Source: Hydractinia symbiolongicarpus
Taxonomy: Eukaryota; Cnidaria; Hydrozoa; Anthoathecata; Hydractiniidae
Direction of reading: 5' to 3'
Assembly: GCF_029227915.1 (NCBI RefSeq)
Contig: NC_079886.1
Location: forward strand, 14,422,501 to 14,486,500
DNA length: 64,000 nt
The position numbers and the translations under genes were made by a program. The notes under the pieces were generated by a model that worked only from the letters and a program-made list of their open reading frames with translations, searched no databases and was not told the origin of the DNA. How positions within the stretch are numbered: position 1 is the first letter of the stretch; each line of letters begins with the position of its first letter. Below are positions 28,806 to 39,359 of this stretch, piece after piece.

Positions 28806-30095
28806 TCACCGTTTTGAATGTTTAACTGGGCGTCCATGATATATATAAGCGTTTAACTTTCCTGCAGCCTCAGCGGTCTTTTTAATTTGTAAAGTGATGC
28901 CTTCACTTGCATTTTCAATCCGTCGACCGGTCCCATGCAAGGCATTCTCGTCAATTGTTCTGAAATCTAACCACAGAGCATATTTGTCTGTCAGGTAATC
29001 AGAGACTTTTACATCGTGTAATTGCAAATGTTTTTGGATTTCGTTGGCATTGTCATCCTTTGGTTTTCCTTCAGCAAACCACTTGCAAATTTCATTGTAA
29101 TGTTCAAACGGCTGCATCCCTTGAGCAAAAAGTTGGTTAGGCTTACCCTCAACGATGACAGATACCTTTTTAATTTTCGGATTGTAGAATTTACCGGTAT
29201 CTCGTTTGTAGGCTTGTTCGTCTTCAAAGAAAACCAATATACCCTTCAAAGATTTACAAGGGGTATTGAATGACCAATTCCACGTTGTGTCTGACTTGTT
29301 TACTCTAATTTGTCTGTGTCTCAAAATTCTATCGTATAGTAAAGCCATGTTTTGGTATTCATATGAAATGAATCTGGCCAAAGTAGGTTGTGTCACAATC
29401 TCATATTCGAGAGAGATGTTGGAGATTTTATATTTAGCGTCCAGCGCTACTTTTTGGCCTGCGGCAGATGTTGGAGGGTTAGAATAAATAACTCGGTTAT
29501 AGTCGTTAAATGTGATTTCGTAGCATAGCCTATTACCTAATCCAGCTTGATAATATGGGATCGTGCTATCTAACATTTCAAAATCGAGAGGAATGATAAA
29601 CTTGTTTTTGTATGCATCAAGAATGGCTTTGTCTGAGACATCGCAGGTGTATTTATCTGAAGCGTTGATCTTCAATTTCATACAATTATCCGTACACCCA
29701 TCATTGAAGATGATACCTTGTCTGATTGCATTTCTCTTTTTATTCTTGGTTAGCCATAAATCTCGGTAGCACCCAAAACGGTCAAAGTCATCAATGCTCA
29801 AAATCTCGCTACCCTCAAACTTGACAGCCAACTTTTTAACAATCGCTCTTCCAATGTTACTGACCAATGTTCTTTTTGTGTCGGATTTTGACTCGAGTTC
29901 AATGTCAAAACTTAGTTTCGCCGTCCCTGGGATAATAACGTCATCACTACCCAAATTAGGAAACCTAACCAACAATAACTGGTTTTGGTCAATCTCGCTT
30001 GGATTGTGTGTGACAATTACTTTTTGACGTGAGCCTTTTACACCACGAGCAGTTCTAAGTGAACGTTCAGGATTTAACCTTTTTCCGTATTCCAT
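28806..30095 (-). CDS. Probable major capsid protein (F54H12.2-like family), element 2
   Basis: 429 residues, fully open. Starts MEYGKRLNPERSLRTARGVK. The protein is beta-rich with motifs such as 'LVRFPNLGSDDVIIPGTAKL', 'DDFDRFGCYRDLW', 'TTWNWSFNTP' and 'GILVFFEDEQAYKRDTG'. I recognise the family found in metazoan Polintons as 'F54H12.2-like'. Length and its place between the ATPase and a small beta-rich protein suit a double-jelly-roll major capsid protein, but the fold is inferred, not seen. It is the best preserved large gene of the element. Confidence 0.65.
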   Translation of the reverse strand: MEYGKRLNPERSLRTARGVKGSRQKVIVTHNPSEIDQNQLLLVRFPNLGSDDVIIPGTAKLSFDIELESKSDTKRTLVSNIGRAIVKKLAVKFEGSEILSIDDFDRFGCYRDLWLTKNKKRNAIRQGIIFNDGCTDNCMKLKINASDKYTCDVSDKAILDAYKNKFIIPLDFEMLDSTIPYYQAGLGNRLCYEITFNDYNRVIYSNPPTSAAGQKVALDAKYKISNISLEYEIVTQPTLARFISYEYQNMALLYDRILRHRQIRVNKSDTTWNWSFNTPCKSLKGILVFFEDEQAYKRDTGKFYNPKIKKVSVIVEGKPNQLFAQGMQPFEHYNEICKWFAEGKPKDDNANEIQKHLQLHDVKVSDYLTDKYALWLDFRTIDENALHGTGRRIENASEGITLQIKKTAEAAGKLNAYIYHGRPVKHSKR

Positions 30096-30142
30096 GTTTT
30101 AATGTTTAGTTTGTTATTACTTTTATTTTATTTTTATCTCGG

Positions 30143-30694
30143 TTAGCGTATGTGAAAGACAATACCCATTGCTTGTTTTTCATCATCATTTTTTATCATA
30201 TTGCCATGCTGATCTGTGATTTTCAACGTGAGAGAGGTAAATACACCCTTTTTAAGTTTTTTGTAGTAAGGATTTTTGGGCTCAACATGTGTGACGTCTT
30301 CATCATATTTAGCGATGGGAAAAATATCACTTAGCTTTTCATTCTCAAGATTTTGAGTGTTGTCGAGTTCGGAGAGATGCAAATTAATTTTGGTTATTTC
30401 AGCTAATGTATTGGTCTTGATTATTCGAGGGTCTTTGTCTAATAAGGTAAGTTCTACATTGCCTGCTAAAAATGCCTTCAATTTTCTGCCAGTGTATTTT
30501 CTTTGTGGTAGCAACTTTTCAGCTTTTCCATCTCCGACAGACAGAGTCAGTTTCAAGGGAGCTGTGATTTCATACGTAACATTGTCTGCAAACATCTCAA
30601 CTAATGCAATTTCTTTTGAGCCATCCAAGTTTTGTATGGGGTAAGACAAATAGATTGTCTTTTCACCATTTACACCATTTACTGTGATATACAT
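30143..30694 (-). CDS. Probable minor (penton-type) capsid protein, element 2
   Basis: 183 residues from the ATG at 30694, chosen because CTCTAATATAAGAATG, the TCTA-type motif, ends there; an upstream in-frame ATG at 30715 exists. Starts MYITVNGVNGEKTIYLSYPI and is beta-rich throughout. A single jelly-roll minor capsid of this size next to the major capsid gene is the usual Polinton arrangement. Intact frame. Assignment rests on size, composition and position. Confidence 0.55.
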   Translation of the reverse strand: MYITVNGVNGEKTIYLSYPIQNLDGSKEIALVEMFADNVTYEITAPLKLTLSVGDGKAEKLLPQRKYTGRKLKAFLAGNVELTLLDKDPRIIKTNTLAEITKINLHLSELDNTQNLENEKLSDIFPIAKYDEDVTHVEPKNPYYKKLKKGVFTSLTLKITDQHGNMIKNDDEKQAMGIVFHIR

Positions 30695-30732
30695 TCTTAT
30701 ATTAGAGAGTAGCATTATTTAAGGTAAAAAGA

Positions 30733-32390
30733 ATGGAGAACATTTTTAAAAATAACCCCAATGCGGCTTATAAGCCAAATGGAGGACAAGACCTTCAGAT
30801 ATTGGATGGGAAAGATTTATACAAACAAACCATTATTGTCTCTGAAAATGGTTCCTTTCCTGCAAGCTTTCCTAATATTTTCACTAATTACGTAATGGTT
30901 CAAAACGAACAACGCATGAAAATTTGGCAGGAACAACCATTTAAATTATGGCAAACCCAACTCAATTTTGTCGCCTGGTGTGCTTCAAGTGCTTGTGGAG
31001 TCACCTGAAAGAAGGTCGGAACGAAGGTCCGAACACCTGAAAAAAGGTCGCTCTATGATTAGATCAGTATATCGTTTTCACGTCTATTATCACATTAGAC
31101 GAATCATTAAGCGCTTGCAGACTCCTCTTCCTTTTGAAGATAGTTTTAATCAATATGACAATCCTTATTCAAATGAAGAGTTTTTAAAAATCTGTAGTGA
31201 ATATGGTGTCGATTCTGATCCTATGAAATACAGGGGTCAATATTTTTTCAGCTCGTATCAAAAAAGACGTAAAAACTATCCACCACCAGGTCTGAGTTAT
31301 TTCACAGACGACTCCGTTACACGATGGATCATTGAAAAATCTAATGGCTTTACAAAAATAGGTCTTGTAAAAATTTCAGACAGTGTTAGAGCATATGCTT
31401 ATCTTGTTCTTAGTTCGCAAGCCTCAGCTCGTTCTTCTATCTTAGGTAATAATTCAAGCGCCTTGACAGCTCAAAGAGTTTTTATGAACAACTTTGAAGA
31501 CATTGTTAACCGTAGAGTTGATATTCAAGATGACATTAAACGTTATCAGGATACCTTAAATTTTTTTTACGGGTCACTTTTTTCTTTTTTTCAATTTTAC
31601 AACAATAACTAGAACATTATATGATTACAAGGAACTAATTTACTACATAACACAACATATTCCTAGCTAACGATTTAACAGTTCAACTTTGAAATTTCAT
31701 GATCAACCACAATATCATCTCCTACATCGAACTTTTTATATAAACTTCTCGAACCTCTTAAACATATTAAACCAGATCTCAACAGAGCAAAACAAAGTTT
31801 TGTGCGTATATGTGTGACTGCAGTTGAAATGGGTATGTTCTTCTTATCCGCTATCATTTCCGAAAGCCGACTGTAAAAAGTGATGCATTCGCGACCCATG
31901 CTTCCGTGAATTGAAAATATAAGCGGCGTGAAACTGCCATTATCAACACTCAAAATTCTACGATTGTAATTTCTTTTCTTCTCGTTCTCGAATGTCCGGT
32001 CTACAATCATCACCGGTTTTTACACTCTTTAAATCGAAACGTTAAATTACGCTTCAAGCAAAGTTGATTATTCAGTTGGACAGACAAGGCATTTACATTT
32101 TACCTAGTGAAATGAATCTCAAAATTAAAACAGGGGTGGTGGGTTACAACAACAAGATTTTAATATCAGGTGAAGATCTGACGATTGGGATTAATCGAAA
32201 AGTCAATGTGACTGAAAAAACAGCTGAATCACATAAAAAGATTCCTGATAAAAAGATTCCCGATAAGCATATTCCCGATAAGCATATTCCTGAGCCTTCC
32301 TACAAAGATACTACTACACATGAAGATGAGAAGATCGCTCTTGTGATGGCTATGACAACGGCTTTTAGCATATGGTATGTGTTTAGATAG
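30733..32390 (+). pseudogene. Polinton structural protein with C-terminal membrane anchor (element 2)
   Basis: Starts MENIFKNNPNAAYKPNGGQD, divergent from the minor capsid gene. A frameshift near 31005 moves to 'RSVYRFHVYYHIRRIIKRLQ'. At 31561 a 5'-truncated LINE interrupts it; coding resumes at 32042 ('GIYILPSEMNLKIKTG', 'NKILIS'). Near the C-terminus are about four tandem 'IPDKK/H' pentapeptides (32237-32292) and a final hydrophobic helix ('ALVMAMTTAFSIWYVFR'). A homolog lies in element 3 (62780-63751). About 390 codons of own sequence. It is probably a virion protein anchored in a membrane; exact role unknown. Confidence 0.6.
31562..32041 (-). mobile_element. 5'-truncated LINE 3' fragment inside the structural gene
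   Basis: About 480 bp with an A8 tail (T8 at 31561-31568 on the plus strand). The minus-strand frame 32013-31675 encodes the C-terminal end of a LINE polyprotein ('FTPLIFSIHGSMGRECITFY', 'LCFALLRSGLICLRGSRS'). The target motif TTAAAT occurs at both edges (31556-31561, 32042-32047) and is therefore the likely target duplication. Deleting the insert restores the host gene's reading frame alignment with the element 3 homolog. Confidence 0.75.
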
Positions 32391-32462
32391 CTATTTGATA
32401 ATTATCCTGAAGCAGGAATGGATTTTGTGTTACTTTGACAGTATGAAGTACGGGTCGATTTA

Positions 32463-32678
32463 TTAGGACTCCAAATATTCTTCCCTTAGACGTTTGAATG
32501 GCAAATATACAGTATATACTGGACATAAATCTCCATTCTTCACGATCAGTTTACACACGTCCAAATAGTCATTATCATCATCCTTTGACGCATCATCAAC
32601 CATGATGAACGCATAATTGTAGAAGATGGTATTACCGCGTACTCTAGGGGCCACTATAGACACATAGAGGAATAGCAT
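32463..32678 (-). CDS. Unknown 71-residue ORF of element 2
   Basis: Starts MLFLYVSIVAPRVRGNTIFY and contains 'YAFIMVDDASKDDDNDYLDV' and 'DLCPVYTVYLPFKRLREEYL'. It looks like a real protein segment (conserved-looking aromatic and acidic runs), perhaps the C-terminal part of a larger lost gene. It lies downstream of, and convergent with, the structural gene. Family not recognised. Confidence 0.4.
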   Translation of the reverse strand: MLFLYVSIVAPRVRGNTIFYNYAFIMVDDASKDDDNDYLDVCKLIVKNGDLCPVYTVYLPFKRLREEYLES

Positions 32679-32957
32679 AGCACGGTATGGGCGACACAGG
32701 GCTCGGGGATATAGGGGAACGTTGGGGGATATAGGGTATTAGGGTGGGATTTTGAGGTTAGAATTTGGCGGGGATTTTTTTGCTATTTAGCGATTTAGCG
32801 AAATGCTTCAAGAAATATCGTTAATTTAACGGACGTGCTGGATGATTCAACGTGATTGCACTAACATCGGCATTTCCCTATCTCTAGTACTTTAATAAAA
32901 CAGGGATTTTCACAGCCCATCAAAAGTGATAATAAAACATTGCTAGATATTGGTACC

Positions 32958-33160
32958 ACCGTTATATATCTATATGAGCCCGGTGAATTGGAAGGACAAA
33001 ATTATAAAGGTGAAAGACGAAAACGGTCTACTGATCTAATATGGTCGGTGGAGGTATATAAAATAAAAGATAGATACATTAAAAGTAATCAACCAACATT
33101 ATATTATTTGGATGGTGGTCCTAAGAGATCATTTGTTCCTGAAGAGCTTCAGCCCATTTG
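32958..33160 (+). pseudogene. Second, orphan integrase C-terminal fragment in element 2
   Basis: Encodes 'YLYEPGELEGQNYKGERRKR', 'STDLIWSVEVYKI', 'PTLYYLDGGPKRSFVPEEL'. These match in order the C-terminal domain of the element 2 integrase ('YRYLLQPGEEHDDERRRATD', 'VMYYVQDGPGRAFVKEEL') but at low identity. No catalytic core is nearby. It is a remnant of a different integrase gene. Confidence 0.7.
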
Positions 33161-33214
33161 GAATATGGATATGGATTTGGATATTAAACCCATATTATTT
33201 CTATTTCTTTTTGC

Positions 33215-33669
33215 TTAGATTGTGTTTTTAATTGTGGAATTATAGGAAAACAACTTGTTTTTCTTTAATAGGGATTCTACTATGGGGATACTGAGTGGTA
33301 TAACATATTTGTATACTAAATTGTCTGTATTATTAATCTGACCCCATAAAGTTTTTATCATATTATCAGATACCACTTGATCTTGCATACATAGGAACTG
33401 TTTTAGGATAATAGTGAAATTCCCATCTCTCTTGTATATGCACTTTTTCCGAAATGTACAACGTTCAAAAACACTGTATGAAGGTATATAAACTGGAATA
33501 TCACAACTACACCACATTTTGGACAAACTAGTGTCGATGCTGTTGTAATCTTAATCTTATCACTTATATCATCAGTATCACCAAAAATATCATCCATATG
33601 ATACTCTCTATAATTAAGTAAATCATCATCATCTAATTTAGACATTTCTATATCTGTAAGTTTATTCAT
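33215..33669 (-). pseudogene. Candidate VLTF3-like late transcription factor (element 2)
   Basis: Two overlapping frames with a shift near 33510. The first (33669-33403) has an acidic N-terminus ('MSKLDDDDLLNYREYHMDDI') and a zinc pair 'LVCPKCGVV'. The second (33526-33215) continues 'DIPVYIPSYSVFERC', 'CIYKRDGNFTIILKQFLCMQ' and 'VVSDNMIKTLWGQI'. The order CPKCG, then Y.Y/SY, then 'YKR..NF...L.QF', then a helical end resembles the VLTF3 family of poxviruses and other large DNA viruses. The match is by eye and weak in places. It would be an activator of late promoters. It lies next to the right terminal repeat. Confidence 0.4.
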
Positions 33670-33742
33670 TTATGCTATACATACAGGTTATTTCTTTATA
33701 CATATTCCATCAAACTATGACGTCATAACTACCACTATATTA

Positions 33743-34134
33743 TTTGAACTTTTTCTATACCGTATATTAGAGACATCAGACGGTTGAACTTTTTCTATTC
33801 CTTATTTTGGAGAGACATCCGATGGTAAACTATATTATAGACATCTAATGGTATACATATTATTACACAGGCTGAAAAAATATACTCTTGCCGACCCTTG
33901 GCAACACCATAAACATACACTTTCAGACCCTCCCAAACAACAAAAAACAGCACTTACGTGTATTGTAATATCTCCAAAACACAATATGAGGGTACGAGCA
34001 CAGTTTTACATGTGACGCCATAGAGCGAAGCTGAAGGGTGTACAAGTAGTCATAGACATGGGGGTGTGAGCAACGTTTTAGTTTACTAAAACTGTGCCCA
34101 TGTCTATAACTATGTGTCCATGTCTATAACTACT
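33743..34134 (-). repeat. Right terminal inverted repeat of element 2
   Basis: Reverse complement of 19085-19484. It carries an extra short copy of 'ccatgtctataacta' near its outer end (34109-34133), not present on the left. Confidence 0.93.
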
Positions 34135-34139
34135 AATAA

Positions 34140-37100
34140 AGTTGATTTTGTTGGAATATACTGACACATAAGACAGCCTAGCTCAATTTAGATGGCTAGC
34201 TTTTATATTTTACTAGTGTAGTACCTCTTTAGGAAAAAGTGTAAGTCTTAGACTGTGGCATCTGGCTAGTTATTTATTTAATAAGGAAACAAAACCGAAG
34301 CTAGCTTAGATAACTAGTAAAGTAAAAAATATGCTTTCAACGTCTTATAAATGTTGGCTAAATCGAACTGATAAGAAAAAAACCCTGGTAGAGGCTGGCC
34401 AGTTCTGTTATGCGATTGGTGTACGATACGACATAGATAATTTATTCGCGCGTCATAATTTATGCAACAATTTGCTATAAAGATGTCGGGTTTTGTTACA
34501 AAAAGATTAAAAGATTAGAGGATCTTGACTATGAGAAATGTTAAAAAAGATTGGTTAAAAAAACGGTGAGCCAAACAGTAAATATTTCTATGAAATAAGT
34601 TATTTTGGCAGATTTCCATTATTCACAATTTAAATGAAAATAAAGGTTCTTTTTAAAGCTTAGTGAAAAACATGAATTTTAGCAATTTAGCTGGATTAGA
34701 AAAGACATGTAGCTAGCTATCTTACAAACATTTACATACGCATTACTAAATAAAAATAAATCTTACTATTTATTATTTTTCTTCATAAAAAAAACAAGTG
34801 CTCTTCAAAAGGTGCAGTTTTAGTCAGACCATGGTCAGACCAGCCAATTGTATCTTTCAATTTTCAACAACTGATGTCACTACTTAACAACAAGTTTAAA
34901 GTTTTGTTGGTCTGTCATGTAAAGCTAGCTAGACACATCGCACTTGTTCAAAATTTAGCCACACCAGTCAATGTACGCTAGTTAGAAAAATGTCGCGTTT
35001 CGTAACAAAATTTTAGTCTGAAAACACCATAAAAAGGATTTACGGCTGAAAACGTAAGGACCAAAAAAAATTATGTAGCTAGGGGCAATTCAATACCTAC
35101 GTAACGCCTAAGGGGTGGAGGTACGATCATTTTCGTTACGCACTGTTGCGAAAATTTAAGAGGGTGGAGGAGCAGAGCTATTTTGTTATGCAGCAGATAA
35201 TTTTTATGTATGAAGGATATTTTTAGTTACTTTACTGTATGATCTACCTCCGGACTTACACAAAAGTACCAAAAATGTCATCTTGTGTTTAAATATAAGC
35301 TAACAAAATATTATGTAACAAGGGTGGTGGTTAGTACTAGATTTGTTACGATGCCTTACAAGGGGTTAGGGATATTTATCACATTTAAGTGGTAAAAAAT
35401 TATATTAGGCTCTCTCTCTTGGGTTAGACATCAAATTGCTAAGGCCTTTCTTCATCACAAGCTTCTTAGTTGTTTCTAGAACCTAGTTCTTACCTACACA
35501 GTTCGAAAAATGTGAACCAGACCTTGACCTTTTCGGATCATGTTCATCAGTAGTGAATTTATCATGCTAAAGCACCTTATATAACTGTTTAAACGCAGTA
35601 TATATTGCCTCTGCAAAAACTATCGCCATAGTTTAACTAGGAAAGTCTTTAGCTGAGAGAAGGGCGGTAGCGTAGTTTAGATATACGGACTGAAGGTTGC
35701 TAAGCAATATGGTAATTTTGATCTATTTTTGACCCAATTTTAAACTTAGTAGCTATTATCAACTGGGTTACTTATAAAAAATTATTCAGCTCACATTTAT
35801 AAGACATTGAAAACATATTTTTAAGAAGCAAAGCTAATGTGAGCGCCAGCGAGTCGGCGCGGCGAAGCGAGCGCAGCCTATTTGGCATTCAAGCGCGTAA
35901 TTTGCGGAGCTACCTGGCGTAGCTCCGCAAGCGAGCTCTTTTACCATTTAAGCAAGCGAAAATATTTCTTTCCAAGGAACTATTTTAAAAGGTTAGTCAG
36001 GTGTCCACTTATGACCTTTAGTCCGGCTCTGCTTATGACTTTCAGATTTAAATGTATTTTACCTACTGGCGTATCTCAAAGAAGATATTTTTAGCGTACG
36101 TCTGAAGTGACTTTTCGGCGCGAAATGTGCAAATCAAAATTGGAAATCGATTACGACATTTAAAATTTCTTCTTTCAAAGAAGAAAAAACGAAAAAAAAC
36201 GTAAACAATAAAAACTGCTGAGGAAAGTTATAAAGTTTTGTCATGTGAGCAGGGGAAAATAAAATAATATTAATAAAGTTTATCATTTTTGCGTGTTTTA
36301 TGATGACTCCTCAAATTGCGTTTATAGGAAAACAGTCAACTCAGGTTTGTAACGATATTACTTTTACTAATTCTCTTATAATGATTCTTTAATATAGCTA
36401 GCTAACAAATTTTTTCAACAAACTTCCGAACATGCTTTTTATTTCTTTTTTTTTATTTCTACATTACAATAAAATTGTGTCCTTTTTTATTTTAGATTAC
36501 CCAACAGTACCTACAAACGTTGGCGATAGGAATAGATAGTTTTAGTAAATAAATACTTTTTAACAAAAATTGTAAAGAACTTTAAATATGCTCGCCGGTA
36601 AAGATATGTTAAAACTGTCTTTTCTTATACCCTTTCTTTCTTCTGTTTAACTTAGTTTAACAAAAAAATAATAGAATGTCATTTTTATTCAACATCGTCC
36701 CCAGGGTCTTGTGGCCCCTGAGCCGTTATTACGGAATGAACAAGGCAAAATGCTGTGGGAACGAGGTTGATTTTTAATGTTGTTGGCTTTATCTGATAAA
36801 ACAGTAACGAAGAAATCCAACCCGAAACGATGTTTAATTTAGCAATATCAAAGACGCTGCATTGCGGGTCAGTGTATACTGTGCACTGTTCTGGATGGTT
36901 GATATGATAAAAAAAATGTTTTTCGATGCTTATCACAAATAGCTCAGAGTACTAGAATACTTATTCTGCAAACTGTTTAATAAGCGCTTATTAGCCAAAT
37001 AATCGTTCAGTCAATATGAGAGCACAGAGCAAATAGTTCAAAAACAAAACACATGGAAAATAGAAAAAAACAGTTATGTAGGGAAAACCTTAGGATTTTT

Positions 37101-38061
37101 TTTGTAGTTTTTCCATAGAAAGTTTTCGCATGCAGTATGCCGTTTGCACTTGCTGAAAAACGGAATGCGTTTATACGGATTCACGATTCTTAATAATTCC
37201 CCCGGAACAGAAGTGTTCTACACCTCGACGCTCATTGCAAAAAGAAAACCTGAAGAAAAACTATTATTAAAAAGTCAGAAAAGAGCCCTGGGGACGAGGT
37301 TGCTTGGGGACTTTCAAATTGCTAAAATATTTCTTGATAGTACTGTCGAGTACAATATTTCCCTTGCGAACATAAGGAACCTGTTGCCGCCCCGCAACCC
37401 TTTATATATTGATTTTCTATTTTCTACTACACAGCGGGGAAAAATAAAATTTTTAAAAAAAATTTTGACGATAGTGTTACTTTTTTCACTCGATAAGTCA
37501 AATTCCCTCAGCCTTGGTTATCCCAATTTTTTTCCTGCTTACTCTTCGCTCTAGGAACGAGGTTGTTATTTTTAAGAACACTGTCCCATTCGAAAATATC
37601 ATTCAAATAAAACTGTGAAGAAACAAAACAAGCTAAAAAAGTTGTTTATTGTTCATATGAGTTGCGTAAGTTAAGTTTGTGTTAGGTAACAACAACGGCT
37701 CATGCCATACGTTACAAAGAACAACAAATGATTGAAATTATATAGCATCGTCTAAAGATGAATGTCAAATAAGGTTAGTAGTTTTAATAATAAAATAAGT
37801 CTTCGCCGGAGGCAACGTTAGCTAAAATTTTCTACATAAGACACAAAACAGAAAAGATAGCTTTAATTTAGTCTACAGCTTGGACAAGCAGGTTTAAAGA
37901 TGCAAACTTCTATTCATAATACTAAAAACTTCTATTGAAAAATTCAAAAAACTTTTCTGTAAAAAAAAAAATTGCGAACTTTTATAAAAAACTTTGGAAC
38001 TTCTATAACTTTTTTGAAAGGTTCATCGGCTACCGTAAAAATTACCAAATTATAAACAAAC
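34140..38061. repeat. Repeat-rich intronic stretch right of element 2
   Basis: No gene is supported. 34135-34320 recurs inverted at 46330-46505 (shared 'gacacataaga', 'ttaataaggaaacaaaac'). 34670-35240 is the repeat family of 1-410. 35830-35960 is a GC-rich block with a perfect 12-bp stem (35902-35913 with 35919-35930, loop CTGGC). 'ccctggggacgaggttg' at 37283 and 'tgcgaacataaggaacctgt' near 37365 belong to short families that recur at 44976 and 46270. 37900-38020 is AT-rich with iterated 'aacttcta' motifs. Confidence 0.55.
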
Positions 38062-39134
38062 ATGGACGCCGTGCTGGAGCAAATTTTACGCAGCCAGGTA
38101 TAGAATCGTACATGATGAATACTTCAAAGTCAACAGCAAATAGTTATTGTAATGCCAACAACCCCGATGACGGTTCTTCAAGTTCTTCGAGCACCAGTAG
38201 TGCCAACAAAAAACGGAAAACAGAAACTCGTTTTGGAAATTTATTGTCGAGAGTTCGTCAAAAGGCCTCATCATCCTCTTCGAAAAGTTACACACCTCGA
38301 AAGATCAAAAAGTACAAGTGAAATGGGAGCGATATAATCCATCGAAAAAAAGGTTCGAAAGAGTAAAACAGAAAGATGGGGGTGGATATCGATTCATCAA
38401 GGTGGAAGTTGGAACACCATTGAATTTTAAAGAGCTTAAATACAAAGCTTTGAAGTTGTATTTGGACCGAAATGACTGTAATAGTTACATGGAGGCAGAA
38501 TCAGAGTGCATGAAGTCGTTATGTGGTCCAAATTAAACATTAGATGAAGATAAAGACCTTTGGGCATACATCGAAAGGAAAGGTTTATTTTATCGAAGTG
38601 TTGGTTTGTTTTATCGACTAAATCTGTACCATATGACCATGATAACGAGTATGAAGAAGCTGGTCAGGAAACAACTTTGAATAAACAAAGTGGTTACGTT
38701 GAAACTTTCACTGAGAACATTTGCCATGCAATAACAAAACCAAAGGAGATTAGCAGGTGACGCATATGTTCTGTTTGTCATTGCAGCTATATCGGAAACC
38801 AATATATTATTTGCATCCAAAAATATGAGTATAGTGCTTCTTGTATTGCAGATAGCAACTTGAAATTGTTTGGCAATTTGTTTGAACCTTCTTGTGTTGA
38901 TGATAACTTTCAAATGAAAACGAAGAAGAAAGGCCATCTTTAAATGAATTGAGAGAAAGAAGGATTGAAACTTTAGCTGGAGCTTCAATAGCTATAGCAA
39001 CTGGTGGTAACAAGCTTTCGAATTTGGATAATGCAAGCGCAAGTTCTGATGTTACAGAGGTAGTACAGTACATTGCCAAAATACACCGCATGACGATAAA
39101 GAAAGATTTGATGGATTTATTTATTACTAAACAG
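38062..39134 (+). pseudogene. HECT-type ubiquitin ligase gene, 5' part (decayed)
   Basis: Starts MDAVLEQILRSQ at 38062. After frameshifts come a serine-rich linker ('SSSSSSTSSANKKRKTETRF'), 'VKWERYNPSKKRF', 'GGGYRFIKVEVGTPLNFKEL', and near 39045 'EVVQYIAKIHRMTIKKDLMD'. This order matches the multi-copy G2E3-like HECT proteins of cnidarians. The segment ends at a clean donor, CAG|gtgaga (39134/39135), opening a 225-bp intron to 39359. Several stops and shifts make it a pseudogene. It lies on the plus strand inside the large intron of the minus-strand host gene. Confidence 0.6.
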
Positions 39135-39359
39135 GTGAGACCATTTTCTATTTTTCAATAATTTAGATTTAGACCCTCTTTGAATACAATAAAACAATAT
39201 TAAAAACACATGTCTTATTGAATTAGTTATCTTCTTTAAAGTTCAGGTATCCTAAGTCATAAAGTCCAAAGTATTCAGTTTATTTTATGTCGCTCTTCTA
39301 TAATAACAGTTATCTAGAATATAACACAATGATACAATGTATTTTAGTTTTCATCTTAG

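Larger units (their letters stand above)
19085..34134. mobile_element. Polinton/Maverick element 2, complete-length, with degraded genes
   Basis: 15,050 bp bounded by terminal inverted repeats of about 390-400 bp. It starts AGTAGTTATAGACATGG and ends with the reverse complement, so termini are 5'-AG...CT-3' as known for Polintons. AATAA flanks both ends (19080-19084 and 34135-34139); Polintons normally give 6 bp, so one base may be lost. It contains DNA polymerase B, integrase, packaging ATPase, probable capsid genes, a four-gene membrane cluster and unknown genes. Nested in it are a MITE (27214-27990) and a LINE fragment (31562-32041). It lies inside an intron of the host gene. Confidence 0.93.

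Noticed and set aside
37144-37554. 136-residue plus-strand open frame
   Set aside because: Covers dispersed-repeat motifs ('ccctggggacgaggttg', 'gcgaacataaggaacctgt'); no domain and no splice context.
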